From assembly GCA_009778175.1 (NCBI GenBank), contig WRKH01000320.1, positions 1-48,718 of the forward strand: DNA of 48,718 nucleotides, written 5' to 3'. Positions within the stretch are counted from its first letter, which is position 1. The number at the start of each line of letters is the position of its first letter. Made by a program: the position numbers and the translations under genes. The notes under the pieces were generated by a model. It searched no databases. It was not told where the DNA came from and saw only the letters and a list, made by a program, of their open reading frames with translations. Below are positions 9,376 to 18,937 of this stretch, piece by piece. The stretch is from Turicibacter sp. (GTDB lineage: Bacteria; Bacillota; Clostridia; Lachnospirales; WQUN01).

Positions 9376-9450
9376 CGTAGGGGCAGGTAGCATCCGCCCA
9401 TCGTGCTTAGGCTTGGGGGATGGGGTGGGCGGATGTTATCCGCCCCTACG
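9376..9450. repeat. Imperfect inverted repeat (REP/MITE-like) in operon gap
   Basis: The 126 bp gap between the second tubulin-like gene and the 595 aa gene holds two 25 bp arms, 9376-9400 and 9426-9450. They are inverted with about three mismatches; the ends are CGTAGGGGC and GCCCCTACG. A related short palindrome, CGTAGGGGCGGATATTATCC, occurs at 27332. It could fold into a large RNA hairpin inside the operon transcript. There is no T-run after the stem on the minus strand, so strong termination is unlikely. Confidence 0.75.
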
Positions 9451-9472
9451 TTAGTGTTGTGATAGGTTTGTG

Positions 9473-12400
9473 TTATGAGTCTGATTTCAACAGTTCACTA
9501 GCAAGATTCGCAAGACCAGTATAAAAATCCACAATGGCAGCCTCATCATTAGTTAGGGTCTCTATTCTAATCTCTCTGCTATACTTGTCATGCACACCTT
9601 GTGCCACCGATTCATATTTTTTGCAATTAGCCACAACATCTTCTTCGCTGATGTCAGTGTAATCTCCGTCTTCAACGGAATCAGACCTATATTTCTGCTC
9701 TTTCTTTAATCTATCATGGATTTTTTCATAATTGGGCAGTTCAATGAAAAGTTTAAACGCCGCAAATTCCATAAAATCAGCCAAATTTTTGATTTTCGTG
9801 TCTTCATGTTGGATGACTGTTTTTCTGGATGTAAACCTTTCTTTCTTCTTCTTGAAAAAGTCAAAATAGTACCATTTGCCGTCCTCGGAGGTTATTAAAT
9901 CGTACAGCATAAATTTATAGAAATCATTTTGCCATAGTTCGCTATTACGATTGTTGTTTTCTTCATCTATTAAGTTGTGCATAGCTTGCAAGGCAGATAA
10001 CATCGAGAGTAAGTCGCCTGTTAGCTTCATTTGTTTCCGCAAGAGTAATACGGCATTTTCCTTGCTGTCGGCTTTTAAACCGCTTGATTGTTCATGGTTC
10101 GGCTTAATTTCCTTGCTCTTGTCACCGAATTTGTCGCACAGTTGCTTGTAAAAGCCGTCTTTGACGATACGCCCATTATCATCGGTGTTGCTTTCGTCCG
10201 CTATGTAATCCTGCACAAATGCCCGAACTTCGTCTGACATCTCCCCTTCTGCTTGCACCTCAGATTTTTTTCCGTCTTTTTTGATAAGGGCAAAAGTGGG
10301 AAGTGGCAAATCAGTTTGTGGCAAATTTGCAACAATCACGTTAAATCCGCCATTGTCTTGCTCTTTGATTATGCCGTATTCTAGCCCTAAATCAAAGGCG
10401 TATTGTAGTTTGTCGCAAAATTCTTGTTCTTTTGGGTTGGTGTGCTCCTTCGTTCCAGCTTTTGCATAGCTCCAAGTCTCTTTGATAAATGGCGAAGGAT
10501 ATTCGAGATAGGGTGGGTACAATTCAGTTGATTCGTTGGTATGTACACCATTTGCCATATGTTTATAATATTCCAATTCATAATCCTTTATCCGAAAGTG
10601 CATCCACAACGGCAAACAGGCATACAAATCGTAACAGAATAGTGTATTTTCATCGGGGCTGTACATAATTTGACTTTTACTCACTCCTTGTGAAACGGCT
10701 GGCTGAAACTCATTTGACCAAGGATTTGTCCCCTTCCTCATACTGTCTGGCATTATGACATATTTAAATTCAAGCGTGGGTACGTTAGCAAGAGACATTC
10801 CACTCCAAGTGTTGTAGGCTACTGATGCTTTATTAAAAAGCGTATTAACTATTTCGTGTGCCAATCTCGATTTCACTTGCTGACTTTCGTCTCCGTATGC
10901 GTTGTCCAAATACTTAGATAATGAAGTTTGTGAATAATCTCCAAAATAAGACTCGACAAATTCACGAAAACTTTTAACGCAACGTGTTTCGGGGTTTGCC
11001 CTCTCCTCTGTCATTCTCCAATCATTTTTGTTACGAACAATTGTGTCCAAAAATCTAGTTGTAAAAGAGTTTAATTTGGCTCCGTCATACTCACTTATCT
11101 CGGTTCTCAACTTACTCGTTACTTTATTTTTAATATTTTGAAAGACATTATCGGACAAACTTAGTATATTATCGGGTTCCTCAACCTCAAAGACCTTGTA
11201 TTTAGTTTCCTTAACGTTGTAATCCATAATCTCGCCCAAACATTTTACAACATCACGAAAATACAAGTGGTGGTTCTCCAAATTTTTCCTTAGGTCATAA
11301 TTCAAGCCCTCTCTATCGTCCGCTCCCTTAAAATAGTGTTTCGTCAAGGCATCAGCTAATTTTATTTGCAGCTCATGTACGCAAATTTCTTTTAGCGTTT
11401 GTCTGTAAGTGTCTAAATTTCTCCTAAATTTCCCACCAAACAAACCAGGATTGTTAATCATAAATGTTACCTGGTCATCTAGGGTTCTCTTTTTTTCGTT
11501 ATAATCACTATTCGCCTTATTTTTGATGTTTTCCGCAAACTTCCGATATTCGTCAAACTTTTCTAGCAAGCCTTTGATATTTCCACCAGCATTTGAATTA
11601 CTTTCGATTATTTCCGCTAAATAGTATGGGCCTTTTGCATCATTTCCAAATATTTCGCTTGCCATACTGTTGCATTTGGAAATCACTTCGCCTTTAAGCT
11701 GATCATAGGATGGCAAATTATGGTTGGGCATTTTATTTCTGCAAGTGATTTCTATATTGTTCGCGAAATTCCTAATATCGCCTCTTGTAATTGTGTGTCT
11801 GCCGATTTCCCTCGCAACATACTGCCCAAATCTATTCAAAAGTGGCTGAATCAAAGTTTCAGGCTTAATTCCAAGTTCCTCTTCAAATTCGTCCACCTCT
11901 TTCTGTTCTAGTTTGGTTGGGTTTTGTTCTAACTTTTTCGTCATTTTGTTATATACGTTACCCACCAAATACTCCAAAATCGGCACATTGGGGAAATATA
12001 AAGAGGCTGCCCCCACGCCACAGTAAACATAATTTGCATTTCGAGGAAACCTTTTTGGGTCTTGCTTACCAAAAGTTGTACCCAAAGTGGCATCCTTGTT
12101 ATTAAGGAACGAGTCCACAAAAAACACATCTTGACCTTCTTTGTCCTTATCTGGACTTATAGTCTTAGTAACCAATGATATCATATTTTCCACAAAGATT
12201 TTTACGGCAAAATTTCGAGGATCGTCTTGCGGCATATCAGGAACTTCGCCACCAATAAGTGTACATCTTTCAAAAATATTTTCATGTGATGACACTGTTA
12301 AACCAGGGAATGTTGCGGTATATGTTTCCTGGATTTCTTTTATGGTCATATAGTAGTCGATTTCTTTTAATGCAGCATAGCCATTACGGTAGGCATACTC

Positions 12401-13081
12401 AATATTCTTTTGATCTTTGTGAACATTTGGTAGAAAAATACTGCCCATGATTTTGGTGTTTTGAAGTTGCAAATCCGCACAAATATGTCTCGCTAGATAG
12501 GAAACATCGACAACCAAGCCGCTACCAGTGCCACCGCCAATGCCTGCAACTATATAGATATAAAGATGCTTTCTAGTAACGTCTTTAAGCGCTGTTATAG
12601 AATCATGCAGTTTTTTATGAATTTGAGCAAAAACGGTGGGTTCGGACAATGTTAGTCTGCCAGCCAATCGCACTTGGTTTGCGCCGCTACCATCGAGATT
12701 TACCCTAAAACCTTTTTTAATAATATCCTTTATTTCCTGTGGCATCTTCTCCTCGTTATCAAACATAGCTCTGAGTTGCTCGCTGTGCAGTTTAATAAAC
12801 TCGGTTTCATCAACATCGCCGCCTTTCAAACGGTCGCTAAGTTCATTCGTCGCCGTGTCTAGGATAAGGAACTGGATTCGGTTAGGGTCGGGAGTGCCGA
12901 TATTTTTCGTCAAGGTTAATTTCAACTGACATACCGCCTCCTGCCCCATACCGCCCAGTCCAATAACAAGTACCTTCGAGTCCTCTCGCAAATACGAACT
13001 TGAATTTTTGCTTACAATACCTAGCTTGTTGGTACTTAATACATCCAATTCTTTCATGTCGCCTCTAGTTAAAACTGGCAT
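9473..13081 (-). CDS. Tubulin/FtsZ-like protein, long copy
   Basis: 1202 aa, ATG behind AGGAGGT. An FtsZ-type N-terminal glycine loop, VIGLGGMGQEAV (39-50), is followed by the tubulin-superfamily signature AGIGGGTGSG (179-188). These are nucleotide-binding motifs of the bacterial tubulin-like (Tubulin_2) family, whose members are about 1000 aa and flanked by VWA and GTPase genes. The rest is long, mostly helical and charged. The last 160 residues, after a QAMHNLIDEENN stretch, are absent from the neighbouring paralog. No signal peptide, so it is cytosolic. GTP binding and possible polymerisation are inferred from the family, not shown. It follows the paralog after 18 bp. Confidence 0.85.
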   Translation of the reverse strand: MPVLTRGDMKELDVLSTNKLGIVSKNSSSYLREDSKVLVIGLGGMGQEAVCQLKLTLTKNIGTPDPNRIQFLILDTATNELSDRLKGGDVDETEFIKLHSEQLRAMFDNEEKMPQEIKDIIKKGFRVNLDGSGANQVRLAGRLTLSEPTVFAQIHKKLHDSITALKDVTRKHLYIYIVAGIGGGTGSGLVVDVSYLARHICADLQLQNTKIMGSIFLPNVHKDQKNIEYAYRNGYAALKEIDYYMTIKEIQETYTATFPGLTVSSHENIFERCTLIGGEVPDMPQDDPRNFAVKIFVENMISLVTKTISPDKDKEGQDVFFVDSFLNNKDATLGTTFGKQDPKRFPRNANYVYCGVGAASLYFPNVPILEYLVGNVYNKMTKKLEQNPTKLEQKEVDEFEEELGIKPETLIQPLLNRFGQYVAREIGRHTITRGDIRNFANNIEITCRNKMPNHNLPSYDQLKGEVISKCNSMASEIFGNDAKGPYYLAEIIESNSNAGGNIKGLLEKFDEYRKFAENIKNKANSDYNEKKRTLDDQVTFMINNPGLFGGKFRRNLDTYRQTLKEICVHELQIKLADALTKHYFKGADDREGLNYDLRKNLENHHLYFRDVVKCLGEIMDYNVKETKYKVFEVEEPDNILSLSDNVFQNIKNKVTSKLRTEISEYDGAKLNSFTTRFLDTIVRNKNDWRMTEERANPETRCVKSFREFVESYFGDYSQTSLSKYLDNAYGDESQQVKSRLAHEIVNTLFNKASVAYNTWSGMSLANVPTLEFKYVIMPDSMRKGTNPWSNEFQPAVSQGVSKSQIMYSPDENTLFCYDLYACLPLWMHFRIKDYELEYYKHMANGVHTNESTELYPPYLEYPSPFIKETWSYAKAGTKEHTNPKEQEFCDKLQYAFDLGLEYGIIKEQDNGGFNVIVANLPQTDLPLPTFALIKKDGKKSEVQAEGEMSDEVRAFVQDYIADESNTDDNGRIVKDGFYKQLCDKFGDKSKEIKPNHEQSSGLKADSKENAVLLLRKQMKLTGDLLSMLSALQAMHNLIDEENNNRNSELWQNDFYKFMLYDLITSEDGKWYYFDFFKKKKERFTSRKTVIQHEDTKIKNLADFMEFAAFKLFIELPNYEKIHDRLKKEQKYRSDSVEDGDYTDISEEDVVANCKKYESVAQGVHDKYSREIRIETLTNDEAAIVDFYTGLANLASELLKSDS

Positions 13082-13099
13082 AATATTACCTCCTGATTT

Positions 13100-16000
13100 T
13101 TATTTTTTATTTTCTGCATCTATCATGTTGTGCATAAACTGCAAGGCGGATAATGTCGAAAACAGTTCGCCCATTAGTCGCATTTGCTTACGCAACAGTA
13201 ATATTGCATTTTCTTTATTGTCAGCCAATAATCCTCCTGAGTGCGGATGATTTGGTTGAATTTCCTTACTAACCTTGCCGAACTTTTCACATAATGCCTT
13301 ATACAGGTTCTCCGACCTGACACGCTTGCCCACGGCGTTCTTTGGGTCGGCAATGTAAGTTTGCACAAATGCCTTAATTTCGCTTAACAAAGGCTCTTCT
13401 GGCGGCTGCATTTCAAAACTTGTGCCGTCTTTTTTGATAAGGTCAAAGGTGGGCTGTGGCAAGCCTGGTATATCAAAAATCTCTATGCTAAATCCACGCT
13501 CCTCCTGCTCGATTATCCCATATTCAATCCCCAAGTCAAAGGCGTATTGTAGCTTTTGGCAATATTCTTCTTCTTGTAGATTGACGTATGTAACTCCTGA
13601 ATGTTCCCACGCCTCTTTAATGAATGGCGAGGGATATTCTATGTATGGTGGATTCATGTTCGCTGACTCGTTTGTATGTATGCCGCTTGCCATGTGTTTG
13701 TAGTATTCTATTTCGTAATCCTTTATCCGTAAGTGCATCCACAACGGCAAACAAGCGTACAAATCGTAACAGGAGATTGTATTCTCGTCAGGGCTGTACA
13801 CGGTTTCAATTCGGTTCATTCGTTGTGAAGAAATGGCTGGCTTAAACACATCTGACCAAGGATTTGTACCGTGCGACATACTCTCTGGTAGCGTAACATA
13901 CTTAAATTCAAGCGTGGGTATGTTGGCAAGAGACATTGTACTCCAAGTGTTGTAGGCTACTGATGCCTTGTTAAAAAGTGTATTGATTATTTCGTGTGCT
14001 AGTCTAGCTTTTACCTGCTGGCTTTCGTCTCCGTATGCAAGTTCTAAATACCTCGATAATGAAGTTCGTGAATACTCCTCAAAAGAATCCTTAACGAACT
14101 CACGAAAACTTTTAACGCAGCGTGTTTCGAATTTTACCCTCTCCTCTGTCATTCGCCAATCATCTTTGTTGTTGATAATTTCGCCCAAAAAGCGAAATGT
14201 AAAAGTGTTTAATTTGTCGCCGTTGTAACTCTCTATTTCTTGCTGTAAATGCGATGACACTTTGTCTTTGATATTTTGGAAGATTGGGTCGTCTAAACTC
14301 AACAAGTTATCCGTTTTGATAACATCGAAGATTTCGTTTTTGTTATAGTTGACGTTGTGCTTCATAATTCCGTCCAAATGCCTGACAATATCGCAAAAAG
14401 GTAGATAGTCGTTGAGCAGACAAGCCTTTAATTCGTGGTTCAAGCCGAATCTATCTGATTCTTCCTTAAAATAGCCGTCTGTTAGGGTTTGGACTAATTT
14501 TATTTCCAGCTCGTGCATACAGATTTCTTTTAGTGTTTCTTTGTAAGCCACCAAATTAGCCCTAAAAGGGTCGTACTTAAACAAACCGCCCTTGTCGCCC
14601 ATCATAAGCGACATAATTTCTTCTAGCTTTAATTTTTTGGCACTGTAATCTTTTTCCGTCTGACTTTTAATATATTCAGCCACCGCCCAATAACCTCTAA
14701 ATTTTTTGAGCAAGCCTGTGATATTGCCGCTACTCTCGATTATTTTCGCTAGATAATATGGGCCTTTGTCAGGATTTTCAAATATTGCATTTGCTTTGCG
14801 GCTGCATATGGAAATCACTTCGCCAACAAATTGTTTATAGGATTCCAAGCGGAAATTGGGCATTTGGCTTCTGCAAACGAGTTCTATATTGCTCGTGATT
14901 TTTTTGATATTGTCTTTTATAATTGTGTGTTTGTCTATTTCACGCTCAACATATTGTCCAAATCTTCTCAAAAGCGGCTTAATTAAGGTTTTTGGGTCTA
15001 TTTCCAATGCCGCCTCAAATTCGTCTACTTCTTTTTGGGTTACTTTGTCAGCGTTTTCGATTAGCCGCTCCGTCATTTTGTTGTACACGCTACCCACCAA
15101 ATACTCCAAAATCGGCACATTGGGGAAATATAAAGAAGCTGCTCCCACGCCACAGTAAACATAATTTGCATTTCGAGGAAACCTTTTTGGGTCTTGAACA
15201 CCAAAAGTATGACCCAAAGCGGCATCCTGGTTATTAAGGAATGAGTCCACAAAAAACACATCATCTTCGCTTTTGGGTTTTGTAACCAGCGACATCAAAT
15301 TTTCCACACAGGTTTTTACGGCACGCTCTCGATTTTTTGTTGTTGGTATATCAAGAATTTCGCCACCAATAAGTGTACATCGGTCAAAAATATTTTCATG
15401 TGATGACACTGCTAAACCAGGAAACTGTTGTGTGTACGTCTCTCCAATATCCTTTATGTTCATGTAATAGTCGATTTCCTTTAATGCGGCGTAACCGTTC
15501 CTATAAACATATGAGATGTTGAACTGACCCCTATGCACGTTGGGCAGAAAGATATTGCCCATGATTTTGGTATTTCTAAGTCCCATTTCTTCGCAAATAT
15601 GCCTTACCAAATAGGGAAAATCCACAATCAAGCCACTACCAGTGCCACCGCCAATACCTGCAACTATATAGATATAAAGATTTTTTGCGGTTTCCATTCG
15701 AAGATATTTTATAGTATCACGAAGTTTTTCAGTAATATACTTAAAAATAGAGGGTTCGGACAATGTTACTCTGCCTGCCAGCCGCACTTGGTTTGCACCG
15801 CTACCATCGAGATTTACCCTAAAATCGTCTCCAATAATATCCTTTATTTCTTGTGGCATAAATTCCCTATTGTCGAACATCACTTGCAACTGCTCGCTGT
15901 GCAAGCTAATAAATTCGCCCTCGTCAATATCGCCCATACTCAAACGGTCGCTAAGTTCATTCGCCGCTGTGTCTAGGATTAGGAATTGGATTAGGTTAGG

Positions 16001-16201
16001 ATCGAGAGTGCCGATATTTTTCGTCAAAGTCGATTTCAATCGACAAACCGTCTCCTGCCCCATACCGCCCAGTCCGATAACAAGCACTTTCGAGTCCTCT
16101 CGCAGGTGCGAACTGGAATTTTTGCTTACAATGCCTAGATTGTTGCTGACTAACACATTCAATTCTTTCATGTCGCTGTTGCTTAAAACAGAATATTGCA
16201 T
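13100..16201 (-). CDS. Tubulin/FtsZ-like protein, short copy
   Basis: 1033 aa, ATG behind AGGAGGGG. Motifs match the long copy: VIGLGGMGQETV (41-52) and AGIGGGTGSG (181-190). The two proteins are closely similar along their whole shared length, including a shared block QDPKRFPRNANYVYCGVG. It stops after HNMIDAENKK, exactly where the long copy continues for about 160 more residues, so it is a tandem duplicate with a lost or never-acquired C-terminal domain. It lies 18 bp after the VWA gene. Two tubulin-like subunits could co-assemble, as alpha and beta tubulin do; this is inference. Confidence 0.85.
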   Translation of the reverse strand: MQYSVLSNSDMKELNVLVSNNLGIVSKNSSSHLREDSKVLVIGLGGMGQETVCRLKSTLTKNIGTLDPNLIQFLILDTAANELSDRLSMGDIDEGEFISLHSEQLQVMFDNREFMPQEIKDIIGDDFRVNLDGSGANQVRLAGRVTLSEPSIFKYITEKLRDTIKYLRMETAKNLYIYIVAGIGGGTGSGLIVDFPYLVRHICEEMGLRNTKIMGNIFLPNVHRGQFNISYVYRNGYAALKEIDYYMNIKDIGETYTQQFPGLAVSSHENIFDRCTLIGGEILDIPTTKNRERAVKTCVENLMSLVTKPKSEDDVFFVDSFLNNQDAALGHTFGVQDPKRFPRNANYVYCGVGAASLYFPNVPILEYLVGSVYNKMTERLIENADKVTQKEVDEFEAALEIDPKTLIKPLLRRFGQYVEREIDKHTIIKDNIKKITSNIELVCRSQMPNFRLESYKQFVGEVISICSRKANAIFENPDKGPYYLAKIIESSGNITGLLKKFRGYWAVAEYIKSQTEKDYSAKKLKLEEIMSLMMGDKGGLFKYDPFRANLVAYKETLKEICMHELEIKLVQTLTDGYFKEESDRFGLNHELKACLLNDYLPFCDIVRHLDGIMKHNVNYNKNEIFDVIKTDNLLSLDDPIFQNIKDKVSSHLQQEIESYNGDKLNTFTFRFLGEIINNKDDWRMTEERVKFETRCVKSFREFVKDSFEEYSRTSLSRYLELAYGDESQQVKARLAHEIINTLFNKASVAYNTWSTMSLANIPTLEFKYVTLPESMSHGTNPWSDVFKPAISSQRMNRIETVYSPDENTISCYDLYACLPLWMHLRIKDYEIEYYKHMASGIHTNESANMNPPYIEYPSPFIKEAWEHSGVTYVNLQEEEYCQKLQYAFDLGIEYGIIEQEERGFSIEIFDIPGLPQPTFDLIKKDGTSFEMQPPEEPLLSEIKAFVQTYIADPKNAVGKRVRSENLYKALCEKFGKVSKEIQPNHPHSGGLLADNKENAILLLRKQMRLMGELFSTLSALQFMHNMIDAENKK

Positions 16202-16219
16202 AATATCCCCTCCTGATTT

Positions 16220-18661
16220 TTATAATAACCTTTTTTCTATTTTGGAAAATTCAATTTTGTAAAGCCTGTCTTCGTCGTTAGATTCCAGATATATCGTGTT
16301 CTTACCTGAAAAAGTCTGCCATTTTTTATTGGTTCGATTCTTATTTTTGTCCACTACCCAAAAATCCTTGCTAAAAGGCTTGCCAACAAGTGTTACATTT
16401 TGGATAAAGGGTAATATCTCATTGTCTGGTTTAGATGGGAATAATGTATCATCTTCGATTATTTTTATTAGTTGCACTGGCGGTTTTTGGAATTTTGTCA
16501 TTGTGCCTATACTGATTGCCTCTTTTCCTTCTACGTACCAATCTTTGTCGTTCTCTTGAATGGACAACGCTAACTTAAACGGATGCCCAATCTTCATGTT
16601 CCGTGAAATCACATAAGCCGCAATCCCACCAACCACCAACACCGCACCAACCACAATCACAGCAATAATCCACCGTGCAATCATGGAATTAACCTCTACA
16701 TTCACAACATGAGTATACAAATCAACATTCCCATCGCTAACGATAATCCGCAACGTATCGCCGCCAGCATCAAAAAACTCCAAATTCAACATAGACCCAA
16801 CTACCGCCGCACTAAACTCCGCCGTCGCCAACTCTCGCTCCACACGAAAAGACAAAGCCCGATCATCCGAAACGACAAAATGTTCGTCCAAATCATAACT
16901 AGCCGTCTCGGCTCTTCCGCCGAAAACTGTACGTGAAATATCAGTTGGAAAAGTGCTTGTTATCGTGGGCAAAATGGTAACAACTCGGTGCGGCTCACTT
17001 GACAGGACAACAACGCCCCTATCCTCCAAAACTGCCACAAATTCATATTGCCCCACCTGTTCAAACAGATAATCAACTGTAAAAATGCCCCCTGCCATTT
17101 CTTCTATACTAAGGGAAATCGTTTCCAGCATATTGCCGTTAAAATACACCCTCACGGCGGCGTGAGCATCTTGCAGAAACGGCGGTAAATTCACGATATT
17201 TTCGCCTACATTGGAAGTCCGCAAATTCACGGCAATCGGAATTTCATTACCTATAAGTGCCTGTGCTTGGCTTTCCACGACAAGCACAGGATTTGCCACA
17301 ACTATCTCAATCGGTTCACTAACAATGTCCATTCTGTCGTTTGACAAAAATATGCGAATCGTGTAAGTCCCTGCCATGTTAAAAATATCAACATCAAGGT
17401 CAAAATTAAACGCCGTACTGGACGGATTTAAGCTACCCAACAACAAAGTGGCAACGCCACGTGGATCGATAACCTCAACGTGCGTCCTCGAAACAGCATC
17501 TTCGTAAATCTGCGTGGACGTTATAATTAAATCCCTTTCGTTGTTGAACAAAAACGCATCAAAATTGAGATTTTCGCTAAAATCCAAGTAAATACGTTCG
17601 TCCGCAAGGGTCGTCTGCAACGAGATGTCGAACAGGATTATCTCTGTTATGCTAACGGTTCTGCCAGGCGGCCCAAATGCGTGGACTACCCAATCTCCGC
17701 CTATCGGTTCAATGAGTTTTATATTGATTGTCATGCTGGACGAGTCCACAATAACTCGCTCCGAATCGTTTAGCACATCAACGCCAGTTTCCGTAAGTAA
17801 TTGAGAAATGCCGATATTTGCACCAGCCGTGCCGCTTACGATTGTGATGTTCGCCTCTCTGACGGCTTGCCCATAAATGTGGAAATGATGCTGTAATTGC
17901 CCATCTGAATCGAATTCGCCTGGCTCTGGCTCTGGTGGGGGAATTTCGTCGAACAAATCGGTAAATATCTGTGCAAAAAGTTCTGGCAAGCCATCTGTCG
18001 AGGTAACGACAATGCTCCTGCCGCCTGTTGTTTCGGATAGGTCTAGCAGAAATTCCGCATCCACGCCAAAATCCACAGAGTCTAGTCCAATGGTATGAAT
18101 AGGAATACCAGCAGCGGCAAAGGCATCTCGTGCATCGTTTGAGTTCTGTCGAGACAATTCCGCCAAGGCAGGTGTACTCATTTCGATAACGCCGTCTGTA
18201 AAGAGTAGAACGCCCTTTCTGTCGGCATCGCTGTCGGCTAAAATTTCATATGCCACCTGCAAAGCATCGCCGATATTCGTCCAGGACGACCAAGCGTTAA
18301 ATCCAGGAATGTTGTTGTTATTTATGTCGTCCAGCGTCCTGGAAAATTCTTCCCTTCCCTCATCACTTCGTACATTGGTGGATTGCAAAACGGTACGCAC
18401 CGCTTCGTTGTAGATAACCAGTGAAATATTGGTATCGGAAAAAGTTGGCGACAGAAAGCCAAAAATCCTAGCACCCTCGGTGGACGTGCGCGACATATCC
18501 GCCGCCGCTGGGTCTGTAAAATTCATGGATCCGCTAACGTCCAGCAGTATAACAAATTCAACGGAAGCATCGCCGTCATCGACGAAAGCGGCTTGTACAG
18601 GCGTGAAAATAAATGCCAGTATTGCCAAGATGACTGCACATTTGATTGATGTTTTACTCAT
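16220..18661 (-). CDS. Secreted, membrane-anchored VWA-domain protein
   Basis: 813 aa. The start is MSKTSIK at 18661, 6 bases after GAGGGA; an ATG four codons upstream has no site. A signal peptide (ILAILAFIFTPVQA) ends near residue 24. A VWA domain follows, with the metal-site motif DVSGSMNF (41-48) and later FTDGVIE. Then come several Ig-like or cadherin-like beta domains, one transmembrane helix (about 680-705, WIIAVIVVGAVLVVGGIAAY), and a cytosolic tail of about 105 residues. The layout is that of a surface sensor or adhesin passing a signal inward. It is the first gene of the operon, only 53 bp from the integrase-flanking inverted repeat, with no visible promoter of its own. Confidence 0.85.
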   Translation of the reverse strand: MSKTSIKCAVILAILAFIFTPVQAAFVDDGDASVEFVILLDVSGSMNFTDPAAADMSRTSTEGARIFGFLSPTFSDTNISLVIYNEAVRTVLQSTNVRSDEGREEFSRTLDDINNNNIPGFNAWSSWTNIGDALQVAYEILADSDADRKGVLLFTDGVIEMSTPALAELSRQNSNDARDAFAAAGIPIHTIGLDSVDFGVDAEFLLDLSETTGGRSIVVTSTDGLPELFAQIFTDLFDEIPPPEPEPGEFDSDGQLQHHFHIYGQAVREANITIVSGTAGANIGISQLLTETGVDVLNDSERVIVDSSSMTINIKLIEPIGGDWVVHAFGPPGRTVSITEIILFDISLQTTLADERIYLDFSENLNFDAFLFNNERDLIITSTQIYEDAVSRTHVEVIDPRGVATLLLGSLNPSSTAFNFDLDVDIFNMAGTYTIRIFLSNDRMDIVSEPIEIVVANPVLVVESQAQALIGNEIPIAVNLRTSNVGENIVNLPPFLQDAHAAVRVYFNGNMLETISLSIEEMAGGIFTVDYLFEQVGQYEFVAVLEDRGVVVLSSEPHRVVTILPTITSTFPTDISRTVFGGRAETASYDLDEHFVVSDDRALSFRVERELATAEFSAAVVGSMLNLEFFDAGGDTLRIIVSDGNVDLYTHVVNVEVNSMIARWIIAVIVVGAVLVVGGIAAYVISRNMKIGHPFKLALSIQENDKDWYVEGKEAISIGTMTKFQKPPVQLIKIIEDDTLFPSKPDNEILPFIQNVTLVGKPFSKDFWVVDKNKNRTNKKWQTFSGKNTIYLESNDEDRLYKIEFSKIEKRLL

Positions 18662-18714
18662 AATATCCCTCATTCTTATGATATTTTTTTGTTGATATAT
18701 TGAGGTTTTGGGGT

Positions 18715-18740
18715 TTCGTTGAATTGATATTTCTGCGAAA
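18715..18740 (+). repeat. Left 26 bp inverted repeat (recombinase site)
   Basis: Matches 20444-20469 in reverse complement over all 26 bases. With one flanking base it reads as a 10 bp arm TTTCGTTGAA, a 7 bp asymmetric spacer TTGATAT, and an opposed arm whose complement is TTTCGCAGAA. The two arms agree at 8 of 10 positions. This is the form of a tyrosine-recombinase core site. It ends 53 bp before the VWA start codon. Confidence 0.85.
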
Positions 18741-18757
18741 AATTAGCGAAAACAACA

Positions 18758-18782
18758 AAAAAGCCCAGTTTTTGGGCTTTTT
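18758..18782. terminator. Bidirectional intrinsic terminator
   Basis: A 10 bp stem AAAAAGCCCA / TGGGCTTTTT with a 5-base loop gives a GC core followed by T-runs on both strands. It lies between the integrase and the VWA operon, just inside the left inverted repeat, so it should stop integrase transcripts before the operon in the present orientation. Confidence 0.85.
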
Positions 18783-18868
18783 AAAATGTGCTACCAGTAT
18801 TTTGACGGCGTATTTGAATACAAATTCTACAAAAAATCAATTTTTTGTGCGGAAAGCCAATAAAAATG

Positions 18869-18925
18869 TGCGGGTCAAGGGGCGCGCTCCTTGCGGGGTG
18901 TGGGGCAGCGCCCCACGGTTTTAAG
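18869..18925 (+). repeat. Interspersed double-palindrome repeat, copy 1
   Basis: TGCGGGTC, then palindrome CAAGGGGCGCGCTCCTTG, then GCGGGGT and hairpin GTGGGGCAGCGCCCCAC, followed by GGTTTTAA. In this + orientation the last hairpin plus T-run resembles a weak terminator. It lies 12 bp beyond the integrase stop codon. Further copies are near 21431, 22255, 24789, 24991, 27178, 32631 and 38908. Confidence 0.85.
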
Positions 18926-18937
18926 GTTTTGGGATAC

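Noticed and set aside
18662-18714. Fixed promoter for the VWA operon
   Set aside because: TATATC and TATCAT are -10-like on the minus strand, but neither has a -35 at proper spacing or an extended -10.
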